Positions 35,734 to 44,814 of a DNA stretch of 64,000 nucleotides are shown piece by piece. A program made the position numbers and the translations under genes. The notes below the pieces were generated by a model. The model worked only from the letters and a program-made list of their open reading frames with translations, was not told where the DNA came from and did not search any database. The stretch is taken from the NCBI GenBank assembly GCA_019637995.1, contig JAHBUQ010000003.1, positions 124,001-188,000 of the forward strand. The letters run 5' to 3'. Every line of letters begins with the position of its first letter. Position 1 is the first letter of the stretch. The stretch comes from Ignavibacteriota bacterium. GTDB taxonomy: Bacteria > Bacteroidota > Ignavibacteria > Kapaibacteriales > UBA2268.

Positions 35734-37614
35734 TCAAAACTTCTTTAAAATTTGCACCGGCTTAATCATATTTTCAGGTTTTAACGCTTCTTCAAGTTCT
35801 TCTTTTGTCAATAGATTCATTTCAAGAACAAGCTCATATACTCCACGATTCTCTTCAGATGCACGCTTAGCAACCTTAGTGCATGCTTCATAGCCAAGAA
35901 TAGGATTAAGGGCTGTTACAAGCCCAATACTGTTTAACACCATATTTCTACAATGTTCAACATTGGCTGTAATTCCATCTATACAGCGATATTTCAAAGT
36001 CATCATACCATTTTTTAGCATCTCGATTGATTCAAGTATGCTTTGAGTAATCACAGGCTCCATCACATTCAGCTGCAACTGACCTCCTTCAGCGGCAAGA
36101 GTAACTGTCAAATCATTTCCAATTACCTTGAAAGCAATTTGATTAACAACTTCGGGGATTACGGGATTCACTTTGCCCGGCATAATAGATGAACCCGGCT
36201 GCATTGGCGGGAGATTTATTTCACCAAAACCGGTACGGGGACCGCTGCTAAGAAGTCTGAGGTCATTGCAAATTTTCGAAAGTTTCACAGCCAGACGTTT
36301 TACAGCAGATGAAAAAATAACAAAAGCACCAGTATCCTGAGTTGCTTCAACAAGATTTGATGCTAATGTAAAAGGCAGTTCGGTAATTTCGCAAAGATAA
36401 TCTGTGCAAATCTGGCTGTACTCAGGATCTGCATTGATACCTGTCCCTATAGCTGTACCACCCATATTGATTTCAAAAAACAGTTTTGAATTTTCTTTCA
36501 ATCTTTGAATTTCTTCCTCGAGAGTTACGGCATAAGCTTCAAACTCCTGGCCAAGTGTCATCGGTACAGCATCCTGAAGCTGAGTTCTTCCCATTTTTAT
36601 AACATCAGCAAACTCGATAGCTTTGTTTCTAAATGAGTTAATCAATTCTTTGAGAACAACTATCATGTCTTCATTTTCATATATCATTGAAAGCTTAATA
36701 GCTGTAGGATATACGTCATTTGTTGATTGGGACATATTTACATGATTATTAGGATGGCATTTTTCATATTCGCCTCTGGTGTAGCCCATTATCTCAAGAG
36801 CGCGGTTAGCGATTACTTCATTTGCATTCATATTTGTTGATGTGCCGGCTCCGCCTTGAATCATATCCACAACAAAGTTTGCATGGAATCTGCCATTAAT
36901 TATCTCCTCGCATGCTTTTATAATTGCATCAGAAATATCATTACCCAGTAGCCCTAATTTGTTGTTGGCTTTTGCTGCTGCCATTTTAACCTGAGCAAGA
37001 GAGCGAATCAGATGCGGATAATGGCTTATAGCTATACCTGTAATATTGAAATTCTCCAGACCTCGCAAGGTTTGAATGCCGTAGTAAAATTCGTAAGGAA
37101 CTTCCCTGTCACCAAGAAGGTCATGTTCATGTCTTGTTTTACCTGAAATATACTGAGCCTGAGCACCTACAACCTGACTGGTGGTTATGCTCATTCTTCT
37201 GGAAATAACTCTGGAAACTGTAGCCAAAATCTTCACAGCTAAGTGATAGTTTGCTTTAAAGAGTTCATTGAAGTTCTCCCGACTAATTACTAAAAGTTCA
37301 GAATCTTCCACAACTTTAGCAGATGTCGAATGTGGATTATCTTCATCCATTAAAGCACCTTCACTCATGAAATCAAATCGCTCAAACACCCTGAATAGCT
37401 TTTCTTTTCCAAATGGATTTCTTTTTACTAATTCAACTCTACCATTGATTAATAAAAATAAATTTAAACGCGGTTGGTTTTCTTCAAAAAGATATTGATT
37501 AATTCGATATGTTTTAAAATTACATATAAGGGCAATACTTTCAAGTTCGGTATTGCTTAAACCTTCGAAAAGTTGAACTCCACTTAGGAATTCCAATATT
37601 TCACTGGCATTCAT
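35734..37614 (-). CDS. aspA: Aspartate ammonia-lyase with N-terminal cyclic-nucleotide-binding domain
   Basis: This 626-residue fusion protein has residues about 10-140 as a cNMP-binding fold of the CRP/PKA type (VQLFEGLSNTELESIALICN, INQYLFEENQPRLNLFLLIN, 'DFMSEGALMDEDNP', SELLVISRENFNELF). No HTH follows. Residues about 155-626 are aspartase/fumarase superfamily: 'RHEHDLLGDREVPYEFYYGI', 'GGAGTSTNMNANEVIANRA', 'MSQSTNDVYPTAIKLS' and the SS-loop signature GSSIMPGKVNP (474-484). It deaminates aspartate to fumarate and ammonium. 'VGRTQLQDAVPMTLGQE'-like motif is present as MGRTQLQDAVPMTLGQEFEA. Regulation by a nucleotide ligand is inferred from the fusion. Confidence 0.92.
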   Translation of the reverse strand: MNASEILEFLSGVQLFEGLSNTELESIALICNFKTYRINQYLFEENQPRLNLFLLINGRVELVKRNPFGKEKLFRVFERFDFMSEGALMDEDNPHSTSAKVVEDSELLVISRENFNELFKANYHLAVKILATVSRVISRRMSITTSQVVGAQAQYISGKTRHEHDLLGDREVPYEFYYGIQTLRGLENFNITGIAISHYPHLIRSLAQVKMAAAKANNKLGLLGNDISDAIIKACEEIINGRFHANFVVDMIQGGAGTSTNMNANEVIANRALEIMGYTRGEYEKCHPNNHVNMSQSTNDVYPTAIKLSMIYENEDMIVVLKELINSFRNKAIEFADVIKMGRTQLQDAVPMTLGQEFEAYAVTLEEEIQRLKENSKLFFEINMGGTAIGTGINADPEYSQICTDYLCEITELPFTLASNLVEATQDTGAFVIFSSAVKRLAVKLSKICNDLRLLSSGPRTGFGEINLPPMQPGSSIMPGKVNPVIPEVVNQIAFKVIGNDLTVTLAAEGGQLQLNVMEPVITQSILESIEMLKNGMMTLKYRCIDGITANVEHCRNMVLNSIGLVTALNPILGYEACTKVAKRASEENRGVYELVLEMNLLTKEELEEALKPENMIKPVQILKKF

Positions 37615-37754
37615 ATTTATACCTGAGTATTAGTTAATTTTGTAAATGTTATTGTGAATTTACACTTAAATATAATGCAAGTTAATAGGTTTTTTTGAAA
37701 TAAAAAAATAAATTATAAATAAATATTTATTAATAATCAAAAATATAAATGAAT

Positions 37755-38885
37755 TTAATTTTTATGATTAATTGGGATTTTCAAAATAAACTTAGCGCCC
37801 TTGCTATGATTTTTATCAAGCATAACATCAGCATCAATAACATTACAAATCATCTTAGTCACAGCAAGACCAAGCCCGGTTGTTAGTTCCTTGTTGGTTG
37901 GTATAGCAGAAGTTTTTGAGAATTTCTTAAATAACAGATTCTGTTCCGATTCTTTGATTCCGGGACCATTATCTTCAACTTCAATCACTATTTTTGGTTT
38001 TCTTTGTTGATTGATAGTTTCATTATAACTTAATACATGAATAGTACTGCCTTCCGGTGAAAATTTTACTGCATTGGAAAGAAGATTTTCGATACACTCC
38101 ATAATTAAATTATAATCCTGAAATAATTTTGGAGTCCTTATTTTATTGATTTGAATAATATTTATATTCTTGACTTCTGCTTTCGCTCTGTACTTATTAA
38201 CATATTCATTCAGTAAAAAAACAACATCCATCTCAGTTGGATACGCCGTAATTTCTCCGGACTCCAATTTAGCAATCATCGAAAGATTATTGAGAATTTT
38301 GTACATAACATCGCCTGTATCGGAAATATCATTTAGCATCTCAAACAAATCTTTTTCATCATACTGCCCATAATGTTGAAGAATAATTTTCAAAAATCCC
38401 TGAACAACAAGAAGTGAATTTTTCAAATCATGGGTGGCAATTCGCATGAAATTATTTAGTTCAAGATTCAAACTCTCCATAATTTCATTTTGGGTTTTAA
38501 TCTTGTCTTTTGATATTTTCAACTCCAGAGTATTTTTCACTCTGACTTCAAGTTCTTCTTTTTCAAATGGTTTTGTAATATAGTCAGCAGCTCCGATTCT
38601 CAACCCTTCAATAATATCTTCATGATTATTATTACCTGTAAGAAATATCACAGGAATATCTTTAAGGTTTTCATTTTGCTTTAAACGCTTAAAAATATCA
38701 AATCCGTCATTTTTAGGCATGATGATGTCAAGTAATATCAAGTCAGGTGGACTTGCCTCGGCAATTCTTAACCCGTCCAAACCCTCAGTAGCTACTGCTC
38801 TCCGATAATCTCTGAAAATATCGCAAATATAATGGAGGTTTTCTTCATTATCATCAATTATCAGTATATATGGCTTTTCTCTCAT
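37755..38885 (-). CDS. Receiver-histidine kinase hybrid (response regulator followed by HisKA/HATPase)
   Basis: This protein has 376 residues from the ATG at 38885; a GTG one codon upstream is an alternative. Residues 1-120 form a CheY-like receiver with the acidic pair in ILIIDDNEEN, the phospho-Asp in DLILLDIIMPKNDG and the Lys in YITKPFEKEE. A coiled linker leads to the HisKA H-box (FMRIATHDLKNSLLVVQGFL). HATPase boxes ENLLSNAVKFSPEG (N), EVEDNGPGIKESEQ (G1) and TGLGLAVTKMICNV (G2) follow. No membrane segment; cytosolic. The receiver precedes the kinase, as in orphan hybrid regulators. Its partner is unknown. Confidence 0.93.
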   Translation of the reverse strand: MREKPYILIIDDNEENLHYICDIFRDYRRAVATEGLDGLRIAEASPPDLILLDIIMPKNDGFDIFKRLKQNENLKDIPVIFLTGNNNHEDIIEGLRIGAADYITKPFEKEELEVRVKNTLELKISKDKIKTQNEIMESLNLELNNFMRIATHDLKNSLLVVQGFLKIILQHYGQYDEKDLFEMLNDISDTGDVMYKILNNLSMIAKLESGEITAYPTEMDVVFLLNEYVNKYRAKAEVKNINIIQINKIRTPKLFQDYNLIMECIENLLSNAVKFSPEGSTIHVLSYNETINQQRKPKIVIEVEDNGPGIKESEQNLLFKKFSKTSAIPTNKELTTGLGLAVTKMICNVIDADVMLDKNHSKGAKFILKIPINHKN

Positions 38886-39058
38886 CACGAATATAAAATT
38901 TGTTTTCAGCTAACAAACAAAAATATCATTTTATAAGCAATAAACAAAATTTTATCTTCAACAATTGAATTAAACTTAATAATATTACTGATATATGCAA
39001 TAAATTTATTTAATTCAAAAAAAAAAGTTCCATAATTAAGAATAATTAAGGAACTATG

Positions 39059-39141
39059 CGGAGGATGAGGGACTCGAACCCCCAAGTGGTCACCCACGGC
39101 GGTTTTCAAGACCGCTGCCTTACCAATTAGACTAATCCTCC
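39059..39141 (-). tRNA. tRNA-Ser (anticodon UGA)
   Basis: On the minus strand GGAGGAT pairs with ATCCTCC (acceptor, discriminator G). The anticodon stem GCGGT/ACCGC encloses CUUGAAA, giving anticodon UGA (Ser). A short variable arm (GTGG/CCAC) and the T-loop TTCGAGT follow. No CCA is encoded. Length about 83 nt, somewhat short for a type II tRNA because the variable arm is small. Confidence 0.93.
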
Positions 39142-39272
39142 AGATTGCTAATTTTAAGAACTACAAAAGTAGCACTTTTTTCAAAATTAAAAAAATTATT
39201 TTTTCAAATAATGATTATTATTCAAAATAATGTTATTTTTATAATTATATTTTTAGTAAATAAAAGATTTTT

Positions 39273-40325
39273 ATGAAAAGAATATGTTTATTTTATATTT
39301 GCTGCCTTTTACTAATTTCTGAGCAGCTACTATGCGCGGATTATCAAGTTTTTGGCTCGTTGAATAGCTATATCTCAACAGATTTTCACGAGTATTCCGG
39401 TCATAAGCAAGACCGCACAAATGAAGTTTGCAACTCAATGAAAGGCATCTTTGGAATTAATGAAGCAAGTATAGGTCTTCAGGCTGATGGTAAAAACTAC
39501 TACGGTAGGGTATCGCTACAGCTTGGAAATTTCCAAAACGAATTTAGAAATAATAACGATTACTTGCAAGATGCTTATGTTGGTTATAAAATTAATAAGA
39601 ATATTTCGATTGATGGTGGTTATTTTCTGTCAGAAAGTGCTGAAATGATACTTGATAACAGATTTAACTCACAACAATGGGTTAATTATTATTTACCTGT
39701 CAACCATGCAGGAATAAGATTAAATTACAGAAAAAAAGATTTCGAGTTCGGTTTTTCAGTGCTCAATTCAATTTATGACAGAAATTCCCGTACCGGAAAT
39801 CTTGCTTTCAGCCCATCAGTAAAGTATGATTACAATAATGGTATGATAAAAATTAATTTACAAGGGATTTACGGGAATGAAGTTTACGGAGATTACGAAG
39901 TTTTCCAGATGTACAATATACTGAAAACTGAAGTCGCTCTTTTAGAACACCTCTTCGGTGGTTTTGAGTTTGTTAATTTTGTAGCTGGTGCCGAACCTGT
40001 GCTGAGAGCTAAGCCCAAAACTCTTAATAATATAAATATTTGGCTGAGTGGCAATTTCCTTTCAGATTTTACTGCCTCAGTACGATTTTCTGTCCTTAAT
40101 AATCATAGCAATCTATGGAATCTTCCGGCGCAAATTAATCCTGACGCAGCTTTATCCATAGAATATAAGCCTTCAAAAAAATCATTCATCAGACTTGAAG
40201 TGAGAGATATTTTTCTTGATGGCGAAAGGAGGAATGATTTTTTTATCAATGAAGAAATGCCGGTGAATTACAGGACTGATGTAAGTATTAATTTTGGATT
40301 TTATCTGATTAAACTTGTTAATTAA
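39273..40325 (+). CDS. Outer-membrane beta-barrel (porin-like) protein
   Basis: This 350-residue protein has a signal peptide (MKRICLFYICCLLLISEQLL). It has repeated amphipathic strands with aromatic edges ('YYGRVSLQLGNFQNEFR', 'YVGYKINKNISIDGGYF', 'AGIRLNYRKKDFEFGFSV', 'IKINLQGIYGNEVY', 'TDVSINFGFYLIK'). Such alternation over the full length predicts a barrel of 14-16 strands, as in putative porins of this phylum. The C-terminus ends in a strand, but the last residue is Asn, not Phe. Its ligand is unknown. Confidence 0.72.
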   Translation: MKRICLFYICCLLLISEQLLCADYQVFGSLNSYISTDFHEYSGHKQDRTNEVCNSMKGIFGINEASIGLQADGKNYYGRVSLQLGNFQNEFRNNNDYLQDAYVGYKINKNISIDGGYFLSESAEMILDNRFNSQQWVNYYLPVNHAGIRLNYRKKDFEFGFSVLNSIYDRNSRTGNLAFSPSVKYDYNNGMIKINLQGIYGNEVYGDYEVFQMYNILKTEVALLEHLFGGFEFVNFVAGAEPVLRAKPKTLNNINIWLSGNFLSDFTASVRFSVLNNHSNLWNLPAQINPDAALSIEYKPSKKSFIRLEVRDIFLDGERRNDFFINEEMPVNYRTDVSINFGFYLIKLVN

Positions 40326-40368
40326 AAATAGATTTAATGATATGATATAATATAACTGTATTAGTCAT

Positions 40369-40384
40369 AACCAATAATTTGGTT
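40369..40384. promoter_or_regulatory. Short palindrome upstream of glutathione peroxidase
   Basis: AACCAA and TTGGTT flank a 4-nt centre, about 50 bp before the ATG at 40433. It is a possible operator site in the 107-bp gap between the barrel gene and the peroxidase gene. No further evidence. Confidence 0.25.
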
Positions 40385-40432
40385 AATAATCCATCTATAT
40401 ACTAAATTTTATAACATTTTGGAGAATAATAA

Positions 40433-41017
40433 ATGATGAGTTTGGCTGGAGTATTGAATGGAAAAATACTTTTATTAGTTTTAATTTTTGGGATAATTTC
40501 TTGTACAACAAAAGCAGAGGAACAAGTGGATATTAAGAACGTTTATGAATTTACGGTAAAAGATATTGATGGTAATGATGTTACATTATCTAAATACGAT
40601 GGAAAAGTATTATTGATTGTTAATGTGGCTTCACAATGTGGCTATACGAAGCAATATGCAGGACTGCAAAAATTATACGAGCAGTATAAAGATAAAGGTT
40701 TTGTGGTTTTAGGCTTCCCTTGCAATCAGTTTGGTAGCCAGGAACCCGGTACAGAAGAGGAAATAAAGACTTTTTGCGAAACAAGTTTTGGTGTGACATT
40801 CCCGATGTTTTCAAAAATAGATGTAAATGGTGATAATGCTCATCCATTATATGTATATTTGAAAAGTCAAGCTAAGGGAACATTAGGAACTCAACCGATA
40901 AAGTGGAATTTTGCAAAGTTTTTGGTGGATAAGGAAGGTAACGTTGTTGATAGAATCGGCACCCAAACTTCTCCTGAATCGCTGACAACTCAAATTGAAG
41001 AGCTTCTAAAGAATTAG
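40433..41017 (+). CDS. Lipoprotein-type glutathione peroxidase (thiol peroxidase)
   Basis: This 194-residue peroxidase has a hydrophobic N-terminus ending in a lipobox (LIFGIISC, Cys24), so it is likely anchored in the periplasm as a lipoprotein. The catalytic tetrad is recognisable: peroxidatic Cys69 in NVASQCGYTKQY, Gln in 'VLGFPCNQFGSQEPG' and Trp-Asn in PIKWNFAKFLVDKEG. It probably reduces peroxides using thioredoxin rather than glutathione, as in other bacterial GPx. A ribosome site TTTTGGAG precedes the tandem ATG. The mature protein is about 170 residues, which fits the family. Confidence 0.9.
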   Translation: MMSLAGVLNGKILLLVLIFGIISCTTKAEEQVDIKNVYEFTVKDIDGNDVTLSKYDGKVLLIVNVASQCGYTKQYAGLQKLYEQYKDKGFVVLGFPCNQFGSQEPGTEEEIKTFCETSFGVTFPMFSKIDVNGDNAHPLYVYLKSQAKGTLGTQPIKWNFAKFLVDKEGNVVDRIGTQTSPESLTTQIEELLKN

Positions 41018-41038
41018 TTTTTTAGATATTTATTAAGA

Positions 41039-41073
41039 AAAACCCCTATAAATATTGAATTTGTAGGGGTTTT
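41039..41073. terminator. Bidirectional terminator between gpx and alcohol dehydrogenase
   Basis: AAAACCCCTA (41039-41048) pairs with TAGGGGTTTT (41064-41073), with further AT pairs inside. It has T-runs on both sides and lies between converging genes (stops at 41017 and 41079). Confidence 0.85.
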
Positions 41074-41078
41074 AAATT

Positions 41079-42221
41079 TTACAAAGCAATTTCAAGAATT
41101 TTTACAACATCATCATATTCAATTTTTTTGATATTACCAAGTGTACCCTGCTTCATCGCAATTTCTGCAAGACGCGGAATATAGCTTTTATCAACATTAA
41201 TTTCAGCTAGAGAAGTAGGAGCTTTCCACTTTTTCAAAGTATTTAGTAAGGCTTCAATTCCTTCTTCGACAGTATTTTCATTGAATACATTTTTTGCCCA
41301 TCTTTCAAACCGCTTAGGACTATTACTATTTACATACTTAATCCATGCAGGGAAAAGCACAGCCAATCCTTCAGCATGAGCCACTTCCGGAAACATCACG
41401 CTTATTGCATGCTCAATTCTATGAACAGCCCATTCACCGCCATTCATTGAAACTCCGGTTATTCCACTAAGAGCAAGGGATGCAGACCAGGCAAGTTCTG
41501 CTCTTGCCTGGTAGTTTCGCTCATCAATAAGTAATTCATCCATAGATTTAATAATAGTCCTCATTAATGCTTCATTAATTGACAAGGTCGTTTCGGCATC
41601 ATCACCGGCAAAGTATAATTCCATAATATGCGAAAGCGAATCAACTCCACCATTAATAGTCTGCCTCCATGGAAGTGTCGTCTGAACTTCAGGGTCAATG
41701 ATTGAAACTTTTGGATATGAATATGGTGAGCCAAAAGCCCATTTTTTATACTCAGCCGGATTGCTCAGCACTGCAAATGAATTCATTTCTGTTCCGGTAG
41801 CTGATAAAGTAAGCACAGTGAATAAAGGTAGTGCTTTTTCTACGCTTTCAGTTTTCTCGAAAATATTCCATACATCATCTACAAAATATCCTGCAGCAAT
41901 AGACTTTGCTTCGTCAATTACTGAACCGCCGCCTACAGCAAGAACAGCCTGCAAATTATCCTGCTTCATCACTTCAATTGCAAGTCGAGCATGCTCAAGT
42001 ACAGGGTTTGGTTGAACTCCACCGAATTCAACAAATTCAACACCGAATGATTTTAAAGAGGATACAACCTGATTATAAACACCATTACTCATTATTGAGC
42101 CACCACCATAGAGCAAAAGAACTCTATTAATGCCGCTTTCCTTTATTTCTTCACCAATTTTCACAATTGTACCTTTTCCAAAAATCACTTTTGTTGGATT
42201 ATGAAATTTAAAGTATTCCAT
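41079..42221 (-). CDS. Iron-containing alcohol dehydrogenase (butanol dehydrogenase/YqdH type)
   Basis: This protein has 380 residues from the ATG at 42221, preceded by AGGA. A further ATG seven codons upstream (42242) would overlap the previous gene. The Fe-ADH signature is seen: 'TKVIFGKGTIVKIGEEIKES', GGGSVIDEAKSIAAG (nucleotide loop), 'GGVDSLSHIMELYF' with the metal Asp/His, WAVHRIEHAISVMFPEVAHAE with further His ligands. It is probably an NAD(P)-dependent enzyme for aldehyde reduction or alcohol oxidation. The gene sits after the membrane-protein gene with overlapping or adjacent ends. Confidence 0.9.
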   Translation of the reverse strand: MEYFKFHNPTKVIFGKGTIVKIGEEIKESGINRVLLLYGGGSIMSNGVYNQVVSSLKSFGVEFVEFGGVQPNPVLEHARLAIEVMKQDNLQAVLAVGGGSVIDEAKSIAAGYFVDDVWNIFEKTESVEKALPLFTVLTLSATGTEMNSFAVLSNPAEYKKWAFGSPYSYPKVSIIDPEVQTTLPWRQTINGGVDSLSHIMELYFAGDDAETTLSINEALMRTIIKSMDELLIDERNYQARAELAWSASLALSGITGVSMNGGEWAVHRIEHAISVMFPEVAHAEGLAVLFPAWIKYVNSNSPKRFERWAKNVFNENTVEEGIEALLNTLKKWKAPTSLAEINVDKSYIPRLAEIAMKQGTLGNIKKIEYDDVVKILEIAL

Positions 42222-42228
42222 TTTATTC

Positions 42229-43059
42229 CTATTTATTTTCAAGTTCTGTAAAATCTATTTCAGAGCCAAGCATACTGTGAGGTATCAAATAAACTATAAT
42301 CATTACAACTGTAGCAAGCCAAGCCCACCATGTCTGATTAGGGTGCTTTTTCATTCTAAAAATCGCAATAATCCATATCAATATAGATGCAAGTGTTTTG
42401 TTGTCTGTCAGGTCACCAAAATGTAAAATTGTTTTGCCAAAGGGCCAGCCTGTCCAAAAAGCTCCAAAAGCATAATATTGCACTATTGGACCTAGAACCA
42501 AGCCGCCAAAAGCAAAAAATCCAAGCGTCCAATACGACAGAGTCAAAACATTATCCCGTTTAAACGAAGCTTCTAAAGCAACACGCATAGCAAATGCAAA
42601 TGAAAGTATCATCATCAAAATATGAGGATAAAGAACCCATTCAGGTACAACCCCTTTATATCGCAATATAATTGGTTCTTCTGTTATGTATTTCATATCA
42701 CTTTCCGATTTTCCAACAGATACATGATACATAACTTTTCCTGCGGGTGCCTGCTCAGGGAGACTGCTTATAAGGTAATCACCTTCTCTTTGCATATATG
42801 ATTCAGACCATTCGTCATGGCTAAGGTATCGCTTAAATTTGATTTTTCCGATGATGTCCTGAGACTTCGCCTGAATTTTGACAGGTGCATTCATGCCAAT
42901 TTCATGAGAACGTAAGAGATTGTATTCAACTTTCGAGCCCGCAACTTCTATTTCACCTTTCTTTGGATAGGTTGGACCTGTTGCTCTTTGATATATCACA
43001 ATAACTACCATTAGTACGATTGCCAGTACCCAAAGCAGTATCTTTTTTACTTTATTCAT
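42229..43059 (-). CDS. Conserved membrane protein with periplasmic N-terminal domain
   Basis: This 276-residue protein has an N-terminal transmembrane segment (ILLWVLAIVLMVVIVIYQ). A soluble, beta-rich region follows (about 30-150: 'VEYNLLRSHEIGMNAPVKIQ', KIKFKRYLSHDEWSES, GKVMYHVSVGKSESD). Then come four or five hydrophobic segments (VLYPHILMMILSFAFAMRVA, LTLSYWTLGFFAFGGLVL, SILIWIIAIFRM, AWLATVVMIIVYLIPHSMLG). No known family signature is recognised. It sits between a C-terminal processing protease (16 bp upstream) and the iron alcohol dehydrogenase, so the three may be one transcript. Confidence 0.65.
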   Translation of the reverse strand: MNKVKKILLWVLAIVLMVVIVIYQRATGPTYPKKGEIEVAGSKVEYNLLRSHEIGMNAPVKIQAKSQDIIGKIKFKRYLSHDEWSESYMQREGDYLISSLPEQAPAGKVMYHVSVGKSESDMKYITEEPIILRYKGVVPEWVLYPHILMMILSFAFAMRVALEASFKRDNVLTLSYWTLGFFAFGGLVLGPIVQYYAFGAFWTGWPFGKTILHFGDLTDNKTLASILIWIIAIFRMKKHPNQTWWAWLATVVMIIVYLIPHSMLGSEIDFTELENK

Positions 43060-43075
43060 TAACTGATCACTCCAA

Positions 43076-44674
43076 TTATTTATTAATCATTTCGGCAGCA
43101 TTCACTGTTTCTCTTACTGCCGCAACTAATTCATTATCAACTATAGATAATACTTCTGAAAATGCATTGTAGCCCCATAATACATTAGCTATAACTGCTT
43201 TTTGATAAGTAATAAAGTAACGTTTATCCTGCGTAAACATTTCGTTATTCCATACTTTATTTTCTAAAGCATATTGAGCAAATTCGCGTAGCATTTCATC
43301 AGTAATCTGAAATTCCATATTGAATTTACTGTAATCGTTACCATATTTATCAAGTAATTCTTTTCCGTATCTATTCTTAAAGGACACAGCCCATTTAAAA
43401 AACATACCTCTTCTGATTAAAAGCTGAGTAAGTTGAGTAAGAGTATCATTATCAACAATTTTATCAGGAAAAATTCCTCCGCCACCAATAATATGTCTTC
43501 CGGATTCTGACTGAAATACTTTGATTTTGCTCGTTCCCATTTCCCTGATTTTTTTATTTACCGCATCTGCATCAAAATTGGTATCAAGTCCTTTTTCAAC
43601 CATAAATGGTAACTCATCAGGATATTTTTGAATATCTCTTCCTGAAGGAGTCTGATATTTACCGACTGTAAGTTTAAAACCTGTGGTATCATTCATACTC
43701 CAGATTTTTTGGATAGTCCCTTTCCCGTAGGACCTCCTCCCTACAACAATTCCTCTGTCATAATCCTGCAAAACTCCGGCTAATAGCTCACTTCCGGAAG
43801 CTGAATTTTCATCAATCAGTGCCACTACAGGAATTTTTTCGAGGAGATCCCCATCATTAGAGTATATTTCAGTCCTTATGTCAGCTGATGGTGAAACTGT
43901 CTTAGTGAGAAGTTTCTTTCCTGGTATGAATAAATCAAGAATTTCATCAACTTTTGTCATATATCCACCCGGATTTCCACGCATATCAACTACAATTTTA
44001 TTCATTCCTTTCTTAATTAATACATTAGCAATTCGGGTAAAATCTTCTGCAACATTTTCTGAAAAGCGACTTATTACAATTATTCCAATATCAGTACCGG
44101 GAAAAATATATGATGCAGTTATCCCCGGAATGGGTATATCCTTTCGCAACACCTTTTTTGAAGACTTCTTTCCGGAATATACAGACTGAATTTCGATATT
44201 AACATAAGTTGCAGAATCCCCCTGAATCAATTCATCAAAATCTTTCTTCATCATTGCTAAAGTGCTTCTTCCTTCAATCTGAGTGATTATATCGCCAATT
44301 TCAATACCACTTTGATTCGCAGGGGAATTTGCTTGCACCTGAATAACATACAAAGTATCATATATACTTACAGCTTCAATTCCGATGCCGTAAGTTATGC
44401 CTTTATTTCCTTCTTGCACTAGTTTCATATCTCGCTTATTATAGTAATATGATTCTTTGTCAATTGACTGAAGAAGTGCAGCAAATGCCTCATCACTGAT
44501 TTTTATAACATCCAGTGAGTCAGGATGATTTTTGTATGCAGTCTCAAGAATATATTTAAATTTCTGTGCCTGAAACTCAATTAATTTATCAATGTCTGAC
44601 CGGGAATAAGATAAATTTATATTAAATACTATTATAAATATACAAATTAAACTTAATCTTAATGATATCATCAT
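43076..44674 (-). CDS. C-terminal processing protease (S41 family, CtpA/Prc-like)
   Basis: This 532-residue serine protease has an N-terminal signal or anchor segment (ISLRLSLICIFIIVFNINLS). The PDZ domain (about 90-180) shows IQVQANSPANQSGIEIGDII. The S41 core has KIVVDMRGNPGGYMTK, the nucleophile in DENSASGSELLAG (predicted S293) and the general base in SYGKGTIQ (predicted K318), giving the Ser/Lys dyad. A C-terminal region of about 100 residues extends beyond the core. It probably degrades or trims periplasmic proteins. It is expressed with the membrane protein gene. Confidence 0.9.
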   Translation of the reverse strand: MMISLRLSLICIFIIVFNINLSYSRSDIDKLIEFQAQKFKYILETAYKNHPDSLDVIKISDEAFAALLQSIDKESYYYNKRDMKLVQEGNKGITYGIGIEAVSIYDTLYVIQVQANSPANQSGIEIGDIITQIEGRSTLAMMKKDFDELIQGDSATYVNIEIQSVYSGKKSSKKVLRKDIPIPGITASYIFPGTDIGIIVISRFSENVAEDFTRIANVLIKKGMNKIVVDMRGNPGGYMTKVDEILDLFIPGKKLLTKTVSPSADIRTEIYSNDGDLLEKIPVVALIDENSASGSELLAGVLQDYDRGIVVGRRSYGKGTIQKIWSMNDTTGFKLTVGKYQTPSGRDIQKYPDELPFMVEKGLDTNFDADAVNKKIREMGTSKIKVFQSESGRHIIGGGGIFPDKIVDNDTLTQLTQLLIRRGMFFKWAVSFKNRYGKELLDKYGNDYSKFNMEFQITDEMLREFAQYALENKVWNNEMFTQDKRYFITYQKAVIANVLWGYNAFSEVLSIVDNELVAAVRETVNAAEMINK

Positions 44675-44747
44675 AATTTTTTAAATATTAAAACTAAATA
44701 AACCTAACATATAGAATATTATTTTCAATATTTATTGGAATTTACTT

Positions 44748-44781
44748 AAAAAAAAAGCGGATACCCTTTCGGATATCCGCC
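44748..44781 (-). terminator. Rho-independent terminator after the giant repeat protein
   Basis: GCGGATA (44757-44763) pairs with the TATCCGC within 44771-44780, followed on the minus strand by nine T (44748-44756). It starts 34 bp after the stop at 44815. Confidence 0.88.
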
Positions 44782-44814
44782 TTTTGTCATCAGCAAAAGC
44801 TGATATATTTGAGA

